Assembly: GCF_018130615.1 (NCBI RefSeq)
Contig: NZ_JAFCKB010000008.1
Span: 62,001 to 126,000 of the forward strand
Direction of reading: 5' to 3'
Origin: Bradyrhizobium manausense
GTDB taxonomy: Bacteria; Pseudomonadota; Alphaproteobacteria; Rhizobiales; Xanthobacteraceae
DNA length: 64,000 bases
The notes under the pieces are model-generated. The model did no database searches. It had not been told where the DNA came from and saw only the letters and a list, made by a program, of their open reading frames with translations. Numbering within the stretch: position 1 is the first letter of the stretch; each line of letters starts with the position of its first letter. Below, one piece after another: positions 1-8,304 of this stretch. The position numbers were made by a program, and so were the translations under genes.

Positions 1-1198
1 CGTTCTGCCGGGAGCGGACGATCTCGGTGTCGAGATCGCCGGCCGACAGCAGCTGCATGGCGCGCTGAAGCTCGCGGATGCGGCGCAGGATGTTGCGCCC
101 GACATAGAGCCAGACGAACAGCGCCGAGCCGATCAAGGTGAGCCCGCCCAAAGCCAGCATCGCTGTCGTGGCGAGTGAGATCTCCTGGCGCGCCTGGAAG
201 GTCGACGCATTGGTCTCCTTCTGTACGCCGTCGACGAGCGCCTGCACGCTGATGCCGAGGCCGACATTGAGCTTGCGGGTTTCGTCCAGGATGGTCTGGC
301 CGTAGTCGATGGAATCGAGCTCCTTCTGGCGGATCTTGAACACGCCGCTCTTGCCTTCGCCGAAGGCGAGCAGCTTCTCCACGGCGTCGCGTACGGTCTG
401 CATCGAGGGAATGTTCGGAAGGTCCTCGAGGTTGGACTTGACGCGGTCGCGGGTCGTCTTGAATTCCTTCTCGATCGCCTCGAGCGTATCGCTGCTGTTG
501 GCCGAGAGTGCCGCCATCATGTCGGCGGCCATCAAATTGCCGTTGGCGGAGACGGTCGAGACCTGTGAGACCGTGCGTGCGGCTTCGGTGGCGTCGTCGG
601 CCGACACCTCCGCCGCGCCCAGGATCGCGTTGAGGCGGGTTTGCGCATCCAGCATCGCCGGGCCGGCAGCGCCGACGAAGGCGAGCTGGGCCTTGCGCAG
701 TGCTTCATACTGCTTGTCGTGCAACGCGCCGGTGTCGAGCCGCTCGCGTGCCGCCGAGACGAGGCTCTGTGTGGCTTCGTCGATGCTCTTGGCGGTGTCG
801 CGGAGCGCGTTCGCGGTCTGCTGGTCGGCGCCGAGCTCAATGATCTCGCCGAGCTTGCCCATCGCGAGCTGCTGGATGTCCTTCACGCTCTTGGTACGCT
901 CGTTCAGCGCATCGGGGCTGGGCGATGCCAGCAGGCCTGGTCCTTGCGCGGCGAGCGTTGCGCTTTGCGAGGCAAGCTGAAGGCTGGCAGAGAGGCGCGG
1001 GATGTCGCGGCCGCTCAAATCCATCATGGTCGAGCCGAGATGGCTGAAAACGAAGCCGGCGCCGGCTGCGATCACGAGGCCCATGCCTGCGATCACGGCG
1101 AAGGCCGCAATCAGGCTGCCACGCAGGCCCCATTTCGGCATTTTGAAACGCGGCTTGAGACGGCCGAGGACACGGCCAACGCCCAGACGGATCGCCAT
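1..1198 (-). CDS. HAMP-domain transmembrane sensor, N-terminal part (cut by window edge)
   Basis: Reading frame runs from an ATG at 1198 to the window edge, giving 399 residues without a stop. A membrane segment lies at about residues 25-50 (SLIAAFAVIAGMGLVIAAGA), followed by a long helical periplasmic region, a second membrane segment near 345-368 (TTAMLALGGLTLIGSALFVW) and the beginning of a HAMP linker (LLSAGDLDTE). This is the layout of a membrane-bound sensor that passes a periplasmic signal to a cytoplasmic output domain. The output domain is outside the window, so it could be a TorS-like histidine kinase or a methyl-accepting chemotaxis protein; the sequence seen cannot decide. Confidence 0.75.
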   Translation of the reverse strand, partial: MAIRLGVGRVLGRLKPRFKMPKWGLRGSLIAAFAVIAGMGLVIAAGAGFVFSHLGSTMMDLSGRDIPRLSASLQLASQSATLAAQGPGLLASPSPDALNERTKSVKDIQQLAMGKLGEIIELGADQQTANALRDTAKSIDEATQSLVSAARERLDTGALHDKQYEALRKAQLAFVGAAGPAMLDAQTRLNAILGAAEVSADDATEAARTVSQVSTVSANGNLMAADMMAALSANSSDTLEAIEKEFKTTRDRVKSNLEDLPNIPSMQTVRDAVEKLLAFGEGKSGVFKIRQKELDSIDYGQTILDETRKLNVGLGISVQALVDGVQKETNASTFQARQEISLATTAMLALGGLTLIGSALFVWLYVGRNILRRIRELQRAMQLLSAGDLDTEIVRSRQN

Positions 1199-1366
1199 CG
1201 AAACTCCCCCACACCCGTAATCTTATATTTTCGTCGCGGAGTATCCTTGGCGCGGGTTAAAAAATCGCAAGTTGCACAAACGCTTGGCTAGTTCCGCAGG
1301 GCGAAAAAAGAAAGGGCCGGCAGCGATGCCGGCCCTCGAAAGCGAAGGGGATCTTCTCAGGCGCGA

Positions 1367-2089
1367 TCAGTAGCGCGCGACGACCGGGCTGGCCCAATTG
1401 AAACGGTAGTTGAGGCCCGCCTTGAAGGTGTGGTCGTCGGTGGTGAAGTTGCCGGTGCCGACCAGCGGACCCGCGGTGAAGTGTGAGTCGCCGAAATTGT
1501 AGTACTGGTACTCGGCCTTGGCCGACCAGCTCGGCGCGAACATGTATTCGAGGCCGGCGCCGATGGTGTAGCCGTTGCGGTGATCGCCATCGATGATGAA
1601 GGCGGTCGGCACGCCAGCGACGGTGACCTTCTCGTTGTTGTCCGAATAGGCGTAGCCGCCCTTCACGTAGACCAGGCCCGGTCCCCAGGTGTAGCCGACG
1701 CGGCCGGTGATCGAGCCGAGGCCACGCTGGTCGTTGGTGTAGGCCACGCCGCCCGGGAACACCGCGCCGACATTGCCGGAGAGCCAGGAATACTGGCCTT
1801 CGACGCCAACCACGAAGTTCGGATTGACCTGCCAGTCGGCACCGACCTGTACGCCGCCGAGGAAACGGCCGTTGCCGTTGTTGCCGGTGGAGAGGCCGTT
1901 GAAATTGTTGTCGCTGGAGAACGCGCCGCCGATATGGCCGCCGATGTAGAAACCGGTCCAGTTGTAGATCGGCGCGGCATAGGCCGGGGCCTTGTTGTAA
2001 TAGGGGCGGGCGCCGAGATCGGCACCAATCGCCGGGGCAGCCGCGCCCAACACGAGCAGCGCAACGGTTGCAAACAGAATCTTCTTCAT
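1367..2089 (-). CDS. Outer-membrane beta-barrel protein, Omp31/Omp25-like family
   Basis: 240 residues starting at MKKILFATVALL, chosen because it opens a clean signal peptide ending near AIGA-DL; an upstream in-frame ATG would put 45 unrelated residues before the signal. The mature part has the alternating aromatic/glycine pattern of a small eight-strand barrel (NWTGFYIGGHIGG, GLGSITGRVGYTWGPGLVYV, GYTIGAGLEYMFAPSWSAKA) and ends in a C-terminal aromatic (VVARY), as outer-membrane proteins do. Such barrels are abundant in Bradyrhizobium and Brucella outer membranes; no transport function can be deduced. It stands alone in its own transcription unit. Confidence 0.85.
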   Translation of the reverse strand: MKKILFATVALLVLGAAAPAIGADLGARPYYNKAPAYAAPIYNWTGFYIGGHIGGAFSSDNNFNGLSTGNNGNGRFLGGVQVGADWQVNPNFVVGVEGQYSWLSGNVGAVFPGGVAYTNDQRGLGSITGRVGYTWGPGLVYVKGGYAYSDNNEKVTVAGVPTAFIIDGDHRNGYTIGAGLEYMFAPSWSAKAEYQYYNFGDSHFTAGPLVGTGNFTTDDHTFKAGLNYRFNWASPVVARY

Positions 2090-2310
2090 CGTCCAAACTC
2101 CAGCACTAAGGTCCCGGCAAGCGCGCTGTCCGCGCCGCGTTGGTTTTGCAGATAGCTCGCTTTTGACGAAAATGCTGTCACATGCATGGCACAGCGATGC
2201 CCAACCTAACTTATTGGGCTGCAATTGATTTTCGTGCTTAATGCCGACTTAAGAAGCGGTGAAGGAAGGCTTAATTCGAGCGCGTTGCGGTAACTTGCGG
2301 GCGCGTCTCG

Positions 2311-2655
2311 TTAACCAAGACGCCGCCGCACCTCGTCGCGCATCTGCGCGCGGAAGGCGGCGCGCTTTGCGGGGCGGTCTTCCTCGCGCACGTCGTGGCG
2401 ATCGAAGATGTCGAACTTCTCCAGGATCGGATAGCGCTCGCTCGCCATCGCGAGCACGCGGAGCACCTTGGTCGCGGCGACCGTCGGGCCGCGCACCTCC
2501 CAGCGCCGGATCGTGTCGGCGCCATCCTTCTCCGGCAATGCACAGAGTTTCGCCATGTCGGCCGCGGTGAGCTTGCGCTCGATGGCCTCGGAGAGGTCGT
2601 CGCGGAGCTGCTTCAGTTCGGGGCCGGTCATGCTGTTCGCGTCCAGGAAGGCCAT
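2311..2655 (-). CDS. Small protein with helix-turn-helix-like segment
   Basis: 114 residues from MAFLDANSM; an in-frame ATG six residues upstream, and MTGPELKQ eight residues in, are alternative starts. The first half (GPELKQLRDDLSEAIERKL, AADMAKLCALPEKDGADTIR) resembles a Cro/XRE-type DNA-binding helix-turn-helix, with a WEV.GP segment after the putative recognition helix. The second half (FDIFDRHDVREEDRPAKRAA) is charged and helical. No family can be named confidently. It is probably a small transcriptional regulator, but a DNA-binding function is inference from pattern only. Confidence 0.55.
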   Translation of the reverse strand: MAFLDANSMTGPELKQLRDDLSEAIERKLTAADMAKLCALPEKDGADTIRRWEVRGPTVAATKVLRVLAMASERYPILEKFDIFDRHDVREEDRPAKRAAFRAQMRDEVRRRLG

Positions 2656-2881
2656 TGAGGGGTAATGCACTAGCGCTGATTCGGGTCGATCCGAAGGCGG
2701 TCACGGTCGTGATAGACATGGCGGTCATTGCTTTCAAGGAACTGGCATTCGGCTGCGACCGTGAAGAGCGCGACGGTCGGCACATTTTCGAGCACACGGA
2801 GTTATGAACGAAGGCCTATGGGAATTCGCCGGCGAATGAACACATGATTTCATTAGGCCGCAGTGAATGAAGGGATCGGTC

Positions 2882-3169
2882 ATGACAACGACCAGGTTTG
2901 CCATTTACGCGCTTGTCGCGACTGGCCTGCTTGCCGCGCCGTTCGCGGCGGAGGCGAAGAGGGGTCGCACGAGCCGGCACTACAGCACGAATGTCATGGC
3001 TCCAACCTATGGTGGCTCCGGAGTAACTGCGACGCAGCCGAGGCCATCTTACGGGTCGTCGGGACAGACGGTCGGCACGGTCACGGCGCCATCGGTCGGT
3101 ACATATAATTGGCCGTCGGTTGGCGTCACGAACGCGGTCCCGAGCTGGAGCAACACCAATCCGCGGTAA
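2882..3169 (+). CDS. Small secreted Ser/Thr/Gly-rich protein
   Basis: 95 residues starting at MTTTRFAIYALVATGLLAAP, a clear signal peptide with predicted cleavage near AAEA-KR. An ATG five codons upstream is possible but would lengthen the n-region. The mature part is low complexity, rich in Ser, Thr, Gly, Pro and Tyr (SYGSSGQTVGTVTAPSVGTY), with no recognisable domain. It probably is an exported or surface-exposed peptide. Its strand is opposite to both neighbours, so it is transcribed on its own. Function unknown. Confidence 0.6.
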   Translation: MTTTRFAIYALVATGLLAAPFAAEAKRGRTSRHYSTNVMAPTYGGSGVTATQPRPSYGSSGQTVGTVTAPSVGTYNWPSVGVTNAVPSWSNTNPR

Positions 3170-3213
3170 CACAGAGGGTGGCTGCGGTGCGCTTCAGCCT
3201 TCCGCCGCCCCGT

Positions 3214-4149
3214 TCAGCGCGTGCTCGTCGCCAGGCCGGAGAGAAGGTAGAGCGCGACCAGCAAGGTCGCGACCGAGAGCATGGTCGTGATCGAGACCGT
3301 GGCCGCGACCAGCTTCTCCTCGACCTTGTGTTCATGCGCCAGCACGTAGACGGTTTTCGCCGTCGGAACGGCTGCGCAGATGACGGCGGCGACGGTGTAG
3401 AGCGGATTGAGGGCGGTGATCACGCAAAGGCCGTAGACGATCAACGGCATCACCACCAGTTTCACGGCCGCGAGCGCGAATGATGTCCCGAGACTGGATC
3501 GCAGGCCTTCGACCGACAGGCCGAGCCCGATGGCAAATAGTGCGCAGGGCGTGAGCGCCGCGGCGATCATGTTCAGGTAGGCTGCGACAGCCGCTGGAAT
3601 CGGCAGGCCCGTGACCGCCCAGACGAGGCCGATGAGCGTCGACAGCACCATCGGATTGAGCAGGATCTGCTTCGCCAGCCCCGCGGACCGCGCAGGCCCG
3701 TGCGCGCCACGCTCCAGCAGGATAACCGTGACCGGAAACATCACGGCGGCGACGAACACGGTCGCGACTGCGGCCGGCAGAACGGCGGGCTGGCCGTAGA
3801 TCGCATGCAGGATCGGCAGCGCCACGAAGCCGGTATTGGTCATCGCCGCCGCCATTCCTTGGATCGTGCTGCTGGCGAGATCGTGCTTCCCACCCGTGCG
3901 AACCGCCAGGAAGACCAGCACGAAGCAGATCAGGGAGCCGCCGCCGAAGGCGAGCAGGAAACGCCATTCCAGCAGATTGCGCGCCGGCTCCTGCGCGATG
4001 GTGACGATCAGCAGCGCGGGCATCGCCACGTTGTAGGCGAAATGCACCAGCGCATCGGCAAGCGAGCGGGAGAGATAGCCGAGTTCGCCCGCGAGCCAGC
4101 CGGTGACGATGATTGCGAATACGGGAAGAACGAGGCTGGCAACCTCCAT
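3214..4149 (-). CDS. AEC-family (auxin efflux carrier-like) permease
   Basis: 311 residues, the usual size of bacterial AEC transporters, with about ten hydrophobic segments in a 5+5 arrangement. The N-terminus (VLPVFAIIVTGWLAGELGYL) and the motif AYNVAMPALLIVTIAQEP match the family start, where helix 1 and the N-P containing region form the transport site. Bacterial members export or import organic anions such as malate and malonate; the substrate here cannot be told. It lies alone between opposite-strand genes. Confidence 0.85.
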   Translation of the reverse strand: MEVASLVLPVFAIIVTGWLAGELGYLSRSLADALVHFAYNVAMPALLIVTIAQEPARNLLEWRFLLAFGGGSLICFVLVFLAVRTGGKHDLASSTIQGMAAAMTNTGFVALPILHAIYGQPAVLPAAVATVFVAAVMFPVTVILLERGAHGPARSAGLAKQILLNPMVLSTLIGLVWAVTGLPIPAAVAAYLNMIAAALTPCALFAIGLGLSVEGLRSSLGTSFALAAVKLVVMPLIVYGLCVITALNPLYTVAAVICAAVPTAKTVYVLAHEHKVEEKLVAATVSITTMLSVATLLVALYLLSGLATSTR

Positions 4150-4251
4150 CCGGCGTCCCCTCTGCCAAGCAGCATCGCCATCCTAGCCCGGCGATGCCTG
4201 CCCGTCACGGTTCAACCGGAGCGCGCCGCACCGGTCAGGTGGCGTTTGGCC

Positions 4252-4461
4252 TTAGGCGCCCCTGCCTGTCTGCTGGCCGATCACACAGCGCCATCCCGCC
4301 AGCCGCTCGGCCGGATGCTGGCTCATCCATTCGGCAAGTTGCGGCGCGCCCATCATGCAGGACTGCACCGAGACATCGGCGAAGTCCGAGGTGGTGACGA
4401 TCTGTTCGTGGCAATTTGCCGGCGAGGCGAGGCTGCAAAGTACGGCGATGATCTTGATCAC
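4252..4461 (-). CDS. Small conserved-looking protein, probably exported
   Basis: 69 residues. The first 17 (MIKIIAVLCSLASPANC) form a short hydrophobic leader that ends in a small-residue/Cys stretch, and three further Cys-containing segments follow (SVQSCMMGAPQ, GWRCVIGQQ). Its ATG overlaps the TGA of the upstream small gene by four bases, so the two are probably translated together. No domain is recognised. It could be a small periplasmic protein held by a disulphide. Function unknown. Confidence 0.55.
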   Translation of the reverse strand: MIKIIAVLCSLASPANCHEQIVTTSDFADVSVQSCMMGAPQLAEWMSQHPAERLAGWRCVIGQQTGRGA

Positions 4462-4619
4462 GCGAGGTTGCCCCCGTCGCTGCGAACATTGGCTCCGCTC
4501 GATTGCTCGCCAGCGGGATCAGCAGGCGGGAAGATGCTGTCGTAGATCGCACGGGCCTCCCGGATGAGGCGAATGCGCTCACGTTCGGATTTCGAGACGA
4601 ACTGAATAACCTGGCCCAT
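4458..4619 (-). CDS. Small charged protein, first gene of a two-gene unit
   Basis: 53 residues from MGQVIQFVSKSERERIRL; an in-frame ATG eight codons upstream is less likely. The N-terminal part is strongly charged and helical (RERIRLIREARAIYDSIFPP), the C-terminal part is polar and probably disordered. It overlaps the next small gene by ATGA, which supports both as real. No homology could be recognised. Function unknown. Confidence 0.5.
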   Translation of the reverse strand: MGQVIQFVSKSERERIRLIREARAIYDSIFPPADPAGEQSSGANVRSDGGNLA

Positions 4620-4786
4620 GTCGGCCTCCATCTGGATCCGCAACCCATCATCATATGATGAAAATCATTGCATGCGGATGTGGGATGCCGGCCTCAGCTT
4701 TGCAGCCGTGCGGGCGGTCACGAGGGATAAAAAGCCCGTGACTATTCCGTTCCTAAGCGGACCAGAATACCAAAGCGAAACGCACC

Positions 4787-6406
4787 TCACCCTGCCGGTG
4801 CGCGTTCCCTTTGTCCTGGCACGGCCGCGAGCACTTCCCGCGTGTAGGAATGCTCCGGCGCGGCGAACAGCTGCGCGGTCGGCTTCAGCTCGACGATGGC
4901 GCCGCGCTGCATCACCGCGATACGGTCGCAGATCTGGGCGGCGACACGCAAATCGTGGGTGATGAACAGCATCGAAAGGCCGAGGCGCGCCTTGAGATCC
5001 TCGAGCAACTTCAAGACCTGCGCCTGCACGGAGACGTCGAGCGCCGAGACGGCCTCGTCAGCAACGATGATCTCGGGTTCGAGCGCGAGGGCGCGCGCGA
5101 TGCCGATGCGCTGGCGCTGGCCGCCGGAGAATTCATGCGGATAGCGCTCCAGCGCGCCGGCATCCAGGCCGACCATCTTCAGGAGATCCCGGGCGCGGTC
5201 GAATGCCACCTTCGGATCAATGCCGGCCGCAATCGGGCCATCGGCGATGATGTGGCCGATCTTGCGGCGTGGATTCAGGGAAGCAAACGGATCCTGAAAG
5301 ATCATCTGGATGCGATGGCGCTCGGCGCGCAGCGCCTTGCCCGCGAGTTGGGTCAGATCCGTATCGCCGATCCGCACCGTGCCGCGGTCGGCCTCGATCA
5401 GCCGCATCACGAGCCGCGCCACCGACGATTTGCCGGAGCCGGATTCACCGACGAGGCCCAGCGTCTCGCCTTTGAGGATGTTGAAGTTCACCGCGCGCGC
5501 GGCATCGACGCGGCGGTCCTCGCGAAACCAGCCGCCTGAGGTGACGTAGGTCTTGTCCAGCCCGATCACCTCGACGGCCTTGGCCCGATCGTCGAGGGGT
5601 GCGCGCGCCGGCGGATCCATCGACGGCACGGCGGCGAGCAGCGCCTTGGTGTAGTCGTGCTGCGGTTCGTTGAAGACGGTTGCGGCCGGACCTTCCTCGA
5701 CGACCTTGCCATGGCGGAGCACTACGACCTGGTCAGCGATGTCGGCGACCACGCCAAAGTCGTGGGTGATGAACATCACGGCCATATTGCGGTTGCGCTG
5801 GAGGTTGCGGATCAGCTTCAGGATCTGCGCCTGCGTGGTGACGTCGAGCGCGGTGGTCGGCTCGTCCGCGACCAGCACCGCCGGTTCGAGCGCGAGCGCC
5901 ATCGCGATCATGGCGCGCTGTCGCTGACCACCGGAGAGCTGGTGCGGATAGGCGCGCACGATGCGTTCGGGGTCGGGCAGGCCGACCTCGCGCGCCAGCG
6001 ACAACGCTCGCGCGCGCCGTTCCTTCGGCGTCAGCAGGCCGTGGGCCTCGAACATCTCCGCCATCTGATCGCCGATCCGCATCAACGGATTGAGCGCGGT
6101 CATCGGCTCCTGGAAGATCATCGCCAGCCGGCGGCCGCGCAGATCGCGCCAGCCGTCGTCGTCGAGCTTGAGCAGGTCGCGGCCTTCGAACTGGATCTCG
6201 CCTGACGTGACGCTCACCGTATCCGGCAACAAGCCCATCAGCGCATGCGCGCACATGGATTTGCCGGAGCCGGATTCGCCGACGACGCAGACGATCTTGC
6301 CGGGCCGAAGGTCGAGCGAGACGCCATCGACGGCGAAGGAACGTTCGGCGCCCTTGGGCAGCGCGATCCGCAGATTCTTGATCGAGACGGCGGGCGGGGC
6401 GGTCAT
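4787..6406 (-). CDS. Fused double ATP-binding protein of a dipeptide/oligopeptide-type ABC importer
   Basis: 539 residues made of two complete ABC modules, the DppD-DppF (YejF/GsiA-like) fusion. The first Walker A is GESGSGKS at residues 43-50 with signature LSGGQRQR near 170 and Walker B VLVADEPT; the second has GESGSGKSS near 355, FSGGQRQRIGIARAL and IIVADEA. The start MTAPPAVSIKNLRI was chosen because it sits two bases after the stop of the upstream permease gene; the longer upstream frame runs antisense to no signal and has no ABC sequence. Powers uptake through the two permeases encoded just upstream. It is the last gene of the operon. Confidence 0.93.
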   Translation of the reverse strand: MTAPPAVSIKNLRIALPKGAERSFAVDGVSLDLRPGKIVCVVGESGSGKSMCAHALMGLLPDTVSVTSGEIQFEGRDLLKLDDDGWRDLRGRRLAMIFQEPMTALNPLMRIGDQMAEMFEAHGLLTPKERRARALSLAREVGLPDPERIVRAYPHQLSGGQRQRAMIAMALALEPAVLVADEPTTALDVTTQAQILKLIRNLQRNRNMAVMFITHDFGVVADIADQVVVLRHGKVVEEGPAATVFNEPQHDYTKALLAAVPSMDPPARAPLDDRAKAVEVIGLDKTYVTSGGWFREDRRVDAARAVNFNILKGETLGLVGESGSGKSSVARLVMRLIEADRGTVRIGDTDLTQLAGKALRAERHRIQMIFQDPFASLNPRRKIGHIIADGPIAAGIDPKVAFDRARDLLKMVGLDAGALERYPHEFSGGQRQRIGIARALALEPEIIVADEAVSALDVSVQAQVLKLLEDLKARLGLSMLFITHDLRVAAQICDRIAVMQRGAIVELKPTAQLFAAPEHSYTREVLAAVPGQRERAPAG

Positions 6407-6408
6407 CG

Positions 6409-7248
6409 TCAGCGGCCCTCGCGCGAGAGACGCGGATTGAGCGCGTCGTTGAGGCCTTCGCCGATCAGGTTCAGCCCCAGCACCGAGATCAGGATTGCGA
6501 CGCCGGGAAACACGGTGATCCACCAGGCCTGGCGGATCACGGTGCGGCCGGCGCCGACCATGTAGCCCCAGGAGATCAGATTGGGATCGCCGAGGCCAAG
6601 GAACGAGAGCGAGGATTCCAGCAGGATCGCGGTTGCCACCATCAGCGAGGCCAGCACGATCACCGGTGACAGCGCGTTGGGCAAAATCTCGCGCAGGATG
6701 ATCCAGCTGTTGCTCTGGCCGGTGACGACGGCGGCCTGGACATATTCGCGCGTGCGGAGCGACAGCACCTCGCCGCGGACGAGGCGGGCGACCGGCGGCC
6801 AGCTCACCACCGCGATCGAGGTCACGATCGAATAGATCGACGGTTGCAGGATCGCGACCAGCACGATCGCGAGCGCAAAGCTTGGGATGGTCTGGAAGAA
6901 CTCGGTGAAGCGCATCAGGGCGTCGTCGATCCTGCCGCCGAAATAGCCGGCCATGGCGCCGATGGGAATGCCGACGACCAGCGCGACAAGCGTGGAGACA
7001 AGTCCGACCAGCAAGGAGACGCGTGCGCCAAAGATCATGCCGGCGAACACGTCGCGGCCGAGTGCGTCGGTGCCGAGCGGCACGGTCGAGAGCGTGAACG
7101 GCGGCAGGAACGGCCGCTGCACCATGCGCCAGGGCGAGTTCGGGAACAGCAACGGTCCGAACACCGCGACCCCGATCGCGAGCAGAAGTATGACCAGCCC
7201 GATGACGCCGCTCGGGCTCTTCAGTATCGATTTCCAGAACTGTTTCAT
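6409..7248 (-). CDS. Dipeptide-type ABC importer permease (DppC/OppC family)
   Basis: 279 residues starting MKQFWKSILKSPSGVIGLVI, with the short cytoplasmic N-terminus, a first helix (VIGLVILLLAIGVAVFGPLL) and the extracytoplasmic PLGTDALGRDVFAG motif diagnostic of DppC/OppC. Five further helices follow, with the EAA-type loop at about 190-210 (AAVVTGQSNSWIILREILP). Its ATG overlaps the TGA of the dppB-like gene by four bases, so translation is coupled. It forms the membrane channel with the adjacent permease. Confidence 0.93.
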   Translation of the reverse strand: MKQFWKSILKSPSGVIGLVILLLAIGVAVFGPLLFPNSPWRMVQRPFLPPFTLSTVPLGTDALGRDVFAGMIFGARVSLLVGLVSTLVALVVGIPIGAMAGYFGGRIDDALMRFTEFFQTIPSFALAIVLVAILQPSIYSIVTSIAVVSWPPVARLVRGEVLSLRTREYVQAAVVTGQSNSWIILREILPNALSPVIVLASLMVATAILLESSLSFLGLGDPNLISWGYMVGAGRTVIRQAWWITVFPGVAILISVLGLNLIGEGLNDALNPRLSREGR

Positions 7249-8216
7249 GCGGCGAGTTCGATGCGCGGGTCGACCAGTCGGTAGACGAGGTCGGTGATGA
7301 GATTGAAGATCAGCACCATGACCGAGCAGGTCACGAAGACGCCGAGCAGCAGATTGTAGTCGCGCTGCAAGAGCGCGTCGTACATCAGTCGCCCGATGCC
7401 GGGCCAGGCGAACACGGTCTCGGTGATGACGGCGCCGCCGATCAGCGTGCCGGCGTGCACGCCCGCGAGCGTCACGACAGGCAGCAGCGCATTGCGCAGC
7501 ACGTGGCGGCGCTGGATGACGGCGTCGGAGAGGCCCTTGGCGCGCGCGGTCTTGACGAAGTCGAGCCGCTTCACTTCCAGCATCGAGGCGCGCGTCATGC
7601 GGGTGTAGGTCGCCATGAAGAACAGGCCGAGCGTCATCGCCGGCATGATCAGGTGCTTTGCGACGTCGACCACATGGGCAAAGCCGGTGAAATTGGCGCC
7701 GACCGTCTCGTAGCCGAAGCTCGGCAGCCAATCGACCGTGACCGAGAACAGCAGAATTCCCATCAGGGCCACCCAGAAGATCGGCATGGCGTAGAAGATC
7801 AACGCAAAGATGGTGATGCCGGTGTCGAGAAAAGTCCCGGCGAAGCGGGCGGCGAAGGTGCCGAAGAGAACGCCGAGCGCGAGCGAGATCGCGAATGCCG
7901 TCAGCGTCAATAACAGCGTTGCCGGCAGCCGCTCCAGGATCAGCTTCGAGACCTGCGCCTGCTGGCGGAACGAGAAGCCGAGATCGAGGGTCGCGATGCC
8001 CTTGACGTAGATGAAGAGCTGCTCGGGCAGCGGCTTGTCGAGGCCGAACTTTTCGCGGAGCTGCTGGACGAAGACCTGGTCGCTGGCGCCGGCCTCGCCC
8101 GCCATCACGACAGCGGGGTCGCCCGGTGCGAGCCGGATCAGGAAGAAGTTGAGGACGACGATCGCGAGCAGGACGATCACGCCCTTGAGGACACGCTGAG
8201 CGACGAAGGAGAGCAT
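7245..8216 (-). CDS. Dipeptide-type ABC importer permease (DppB/OppB family)
   Basis: 323 residues from MLSFVAQRVLKGVIVLLAIV. The N-terminal R-x7-LLA-x-V-x-NFFLIRLAPGDPA pattern is typical of DppB, and the cytoplasmic EAA loop is seen at FVKTARAKGLSDAVIQRRHV with LRNALLPVVT after it. An ATG 13 codons further upstream is possible but lies before a sequence without membrane character. It follows the binding-protein gene after 88 bases that contain a palindromic repeat, and overlaps the DppC-like gene. Confidence 0.92.
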   Translation of the reverse strand: MLSFVAQRVLKGVIVLLAIVVLNFFLIRLAPGDPAVVMAGEAGASDQVFVQQLREKFGLDKPLPEQLFIYVKGIATLDLGFSFRQQAQVSKLILERLPATLLLTLTAFAISLALGVLFGTFAARFAGTFLDTGITIFALIFYAMPIFWVALMGILLFSVTVDWLPSFGYETVGANFTGFAHVVDVAKHLIMPAMTLGLFFMATYTRMTRASMLEVKRLDFVKTARAKGLSDAVIQRRHVLRNALLPVVTLAGVHAGTLIGGAVITETVFAWPGIGRLMYDALLQRDYNLLLGVFVTCSVMVLIFNLITDLVYRLVDPRIELAA

Positions 8217-8267
8217 AGTTAGTGCGTCATACCTGGTAGCGTGACCCGGAGCCACGGTGACGGTGAA

Positions 8268-8301
8268 CTCCCTCGCCCCGCTCTTGCGGGGAGAGGTAAG
8301 A
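8268..8301. repeat. Palindromic REP-like element between binding protein and permease genes
   Basis: Arms CTCGCCCCG and CGGGGAGAG with a six-base loop pair with one mismatch. A nearly identical copy lies at 60299-60333. The element sits only three bases beyond the binding-protein stop and 52 bases before the permease start, inside the operon. Confidence 0.7.
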
Positions 8302-8304
8302 GGC

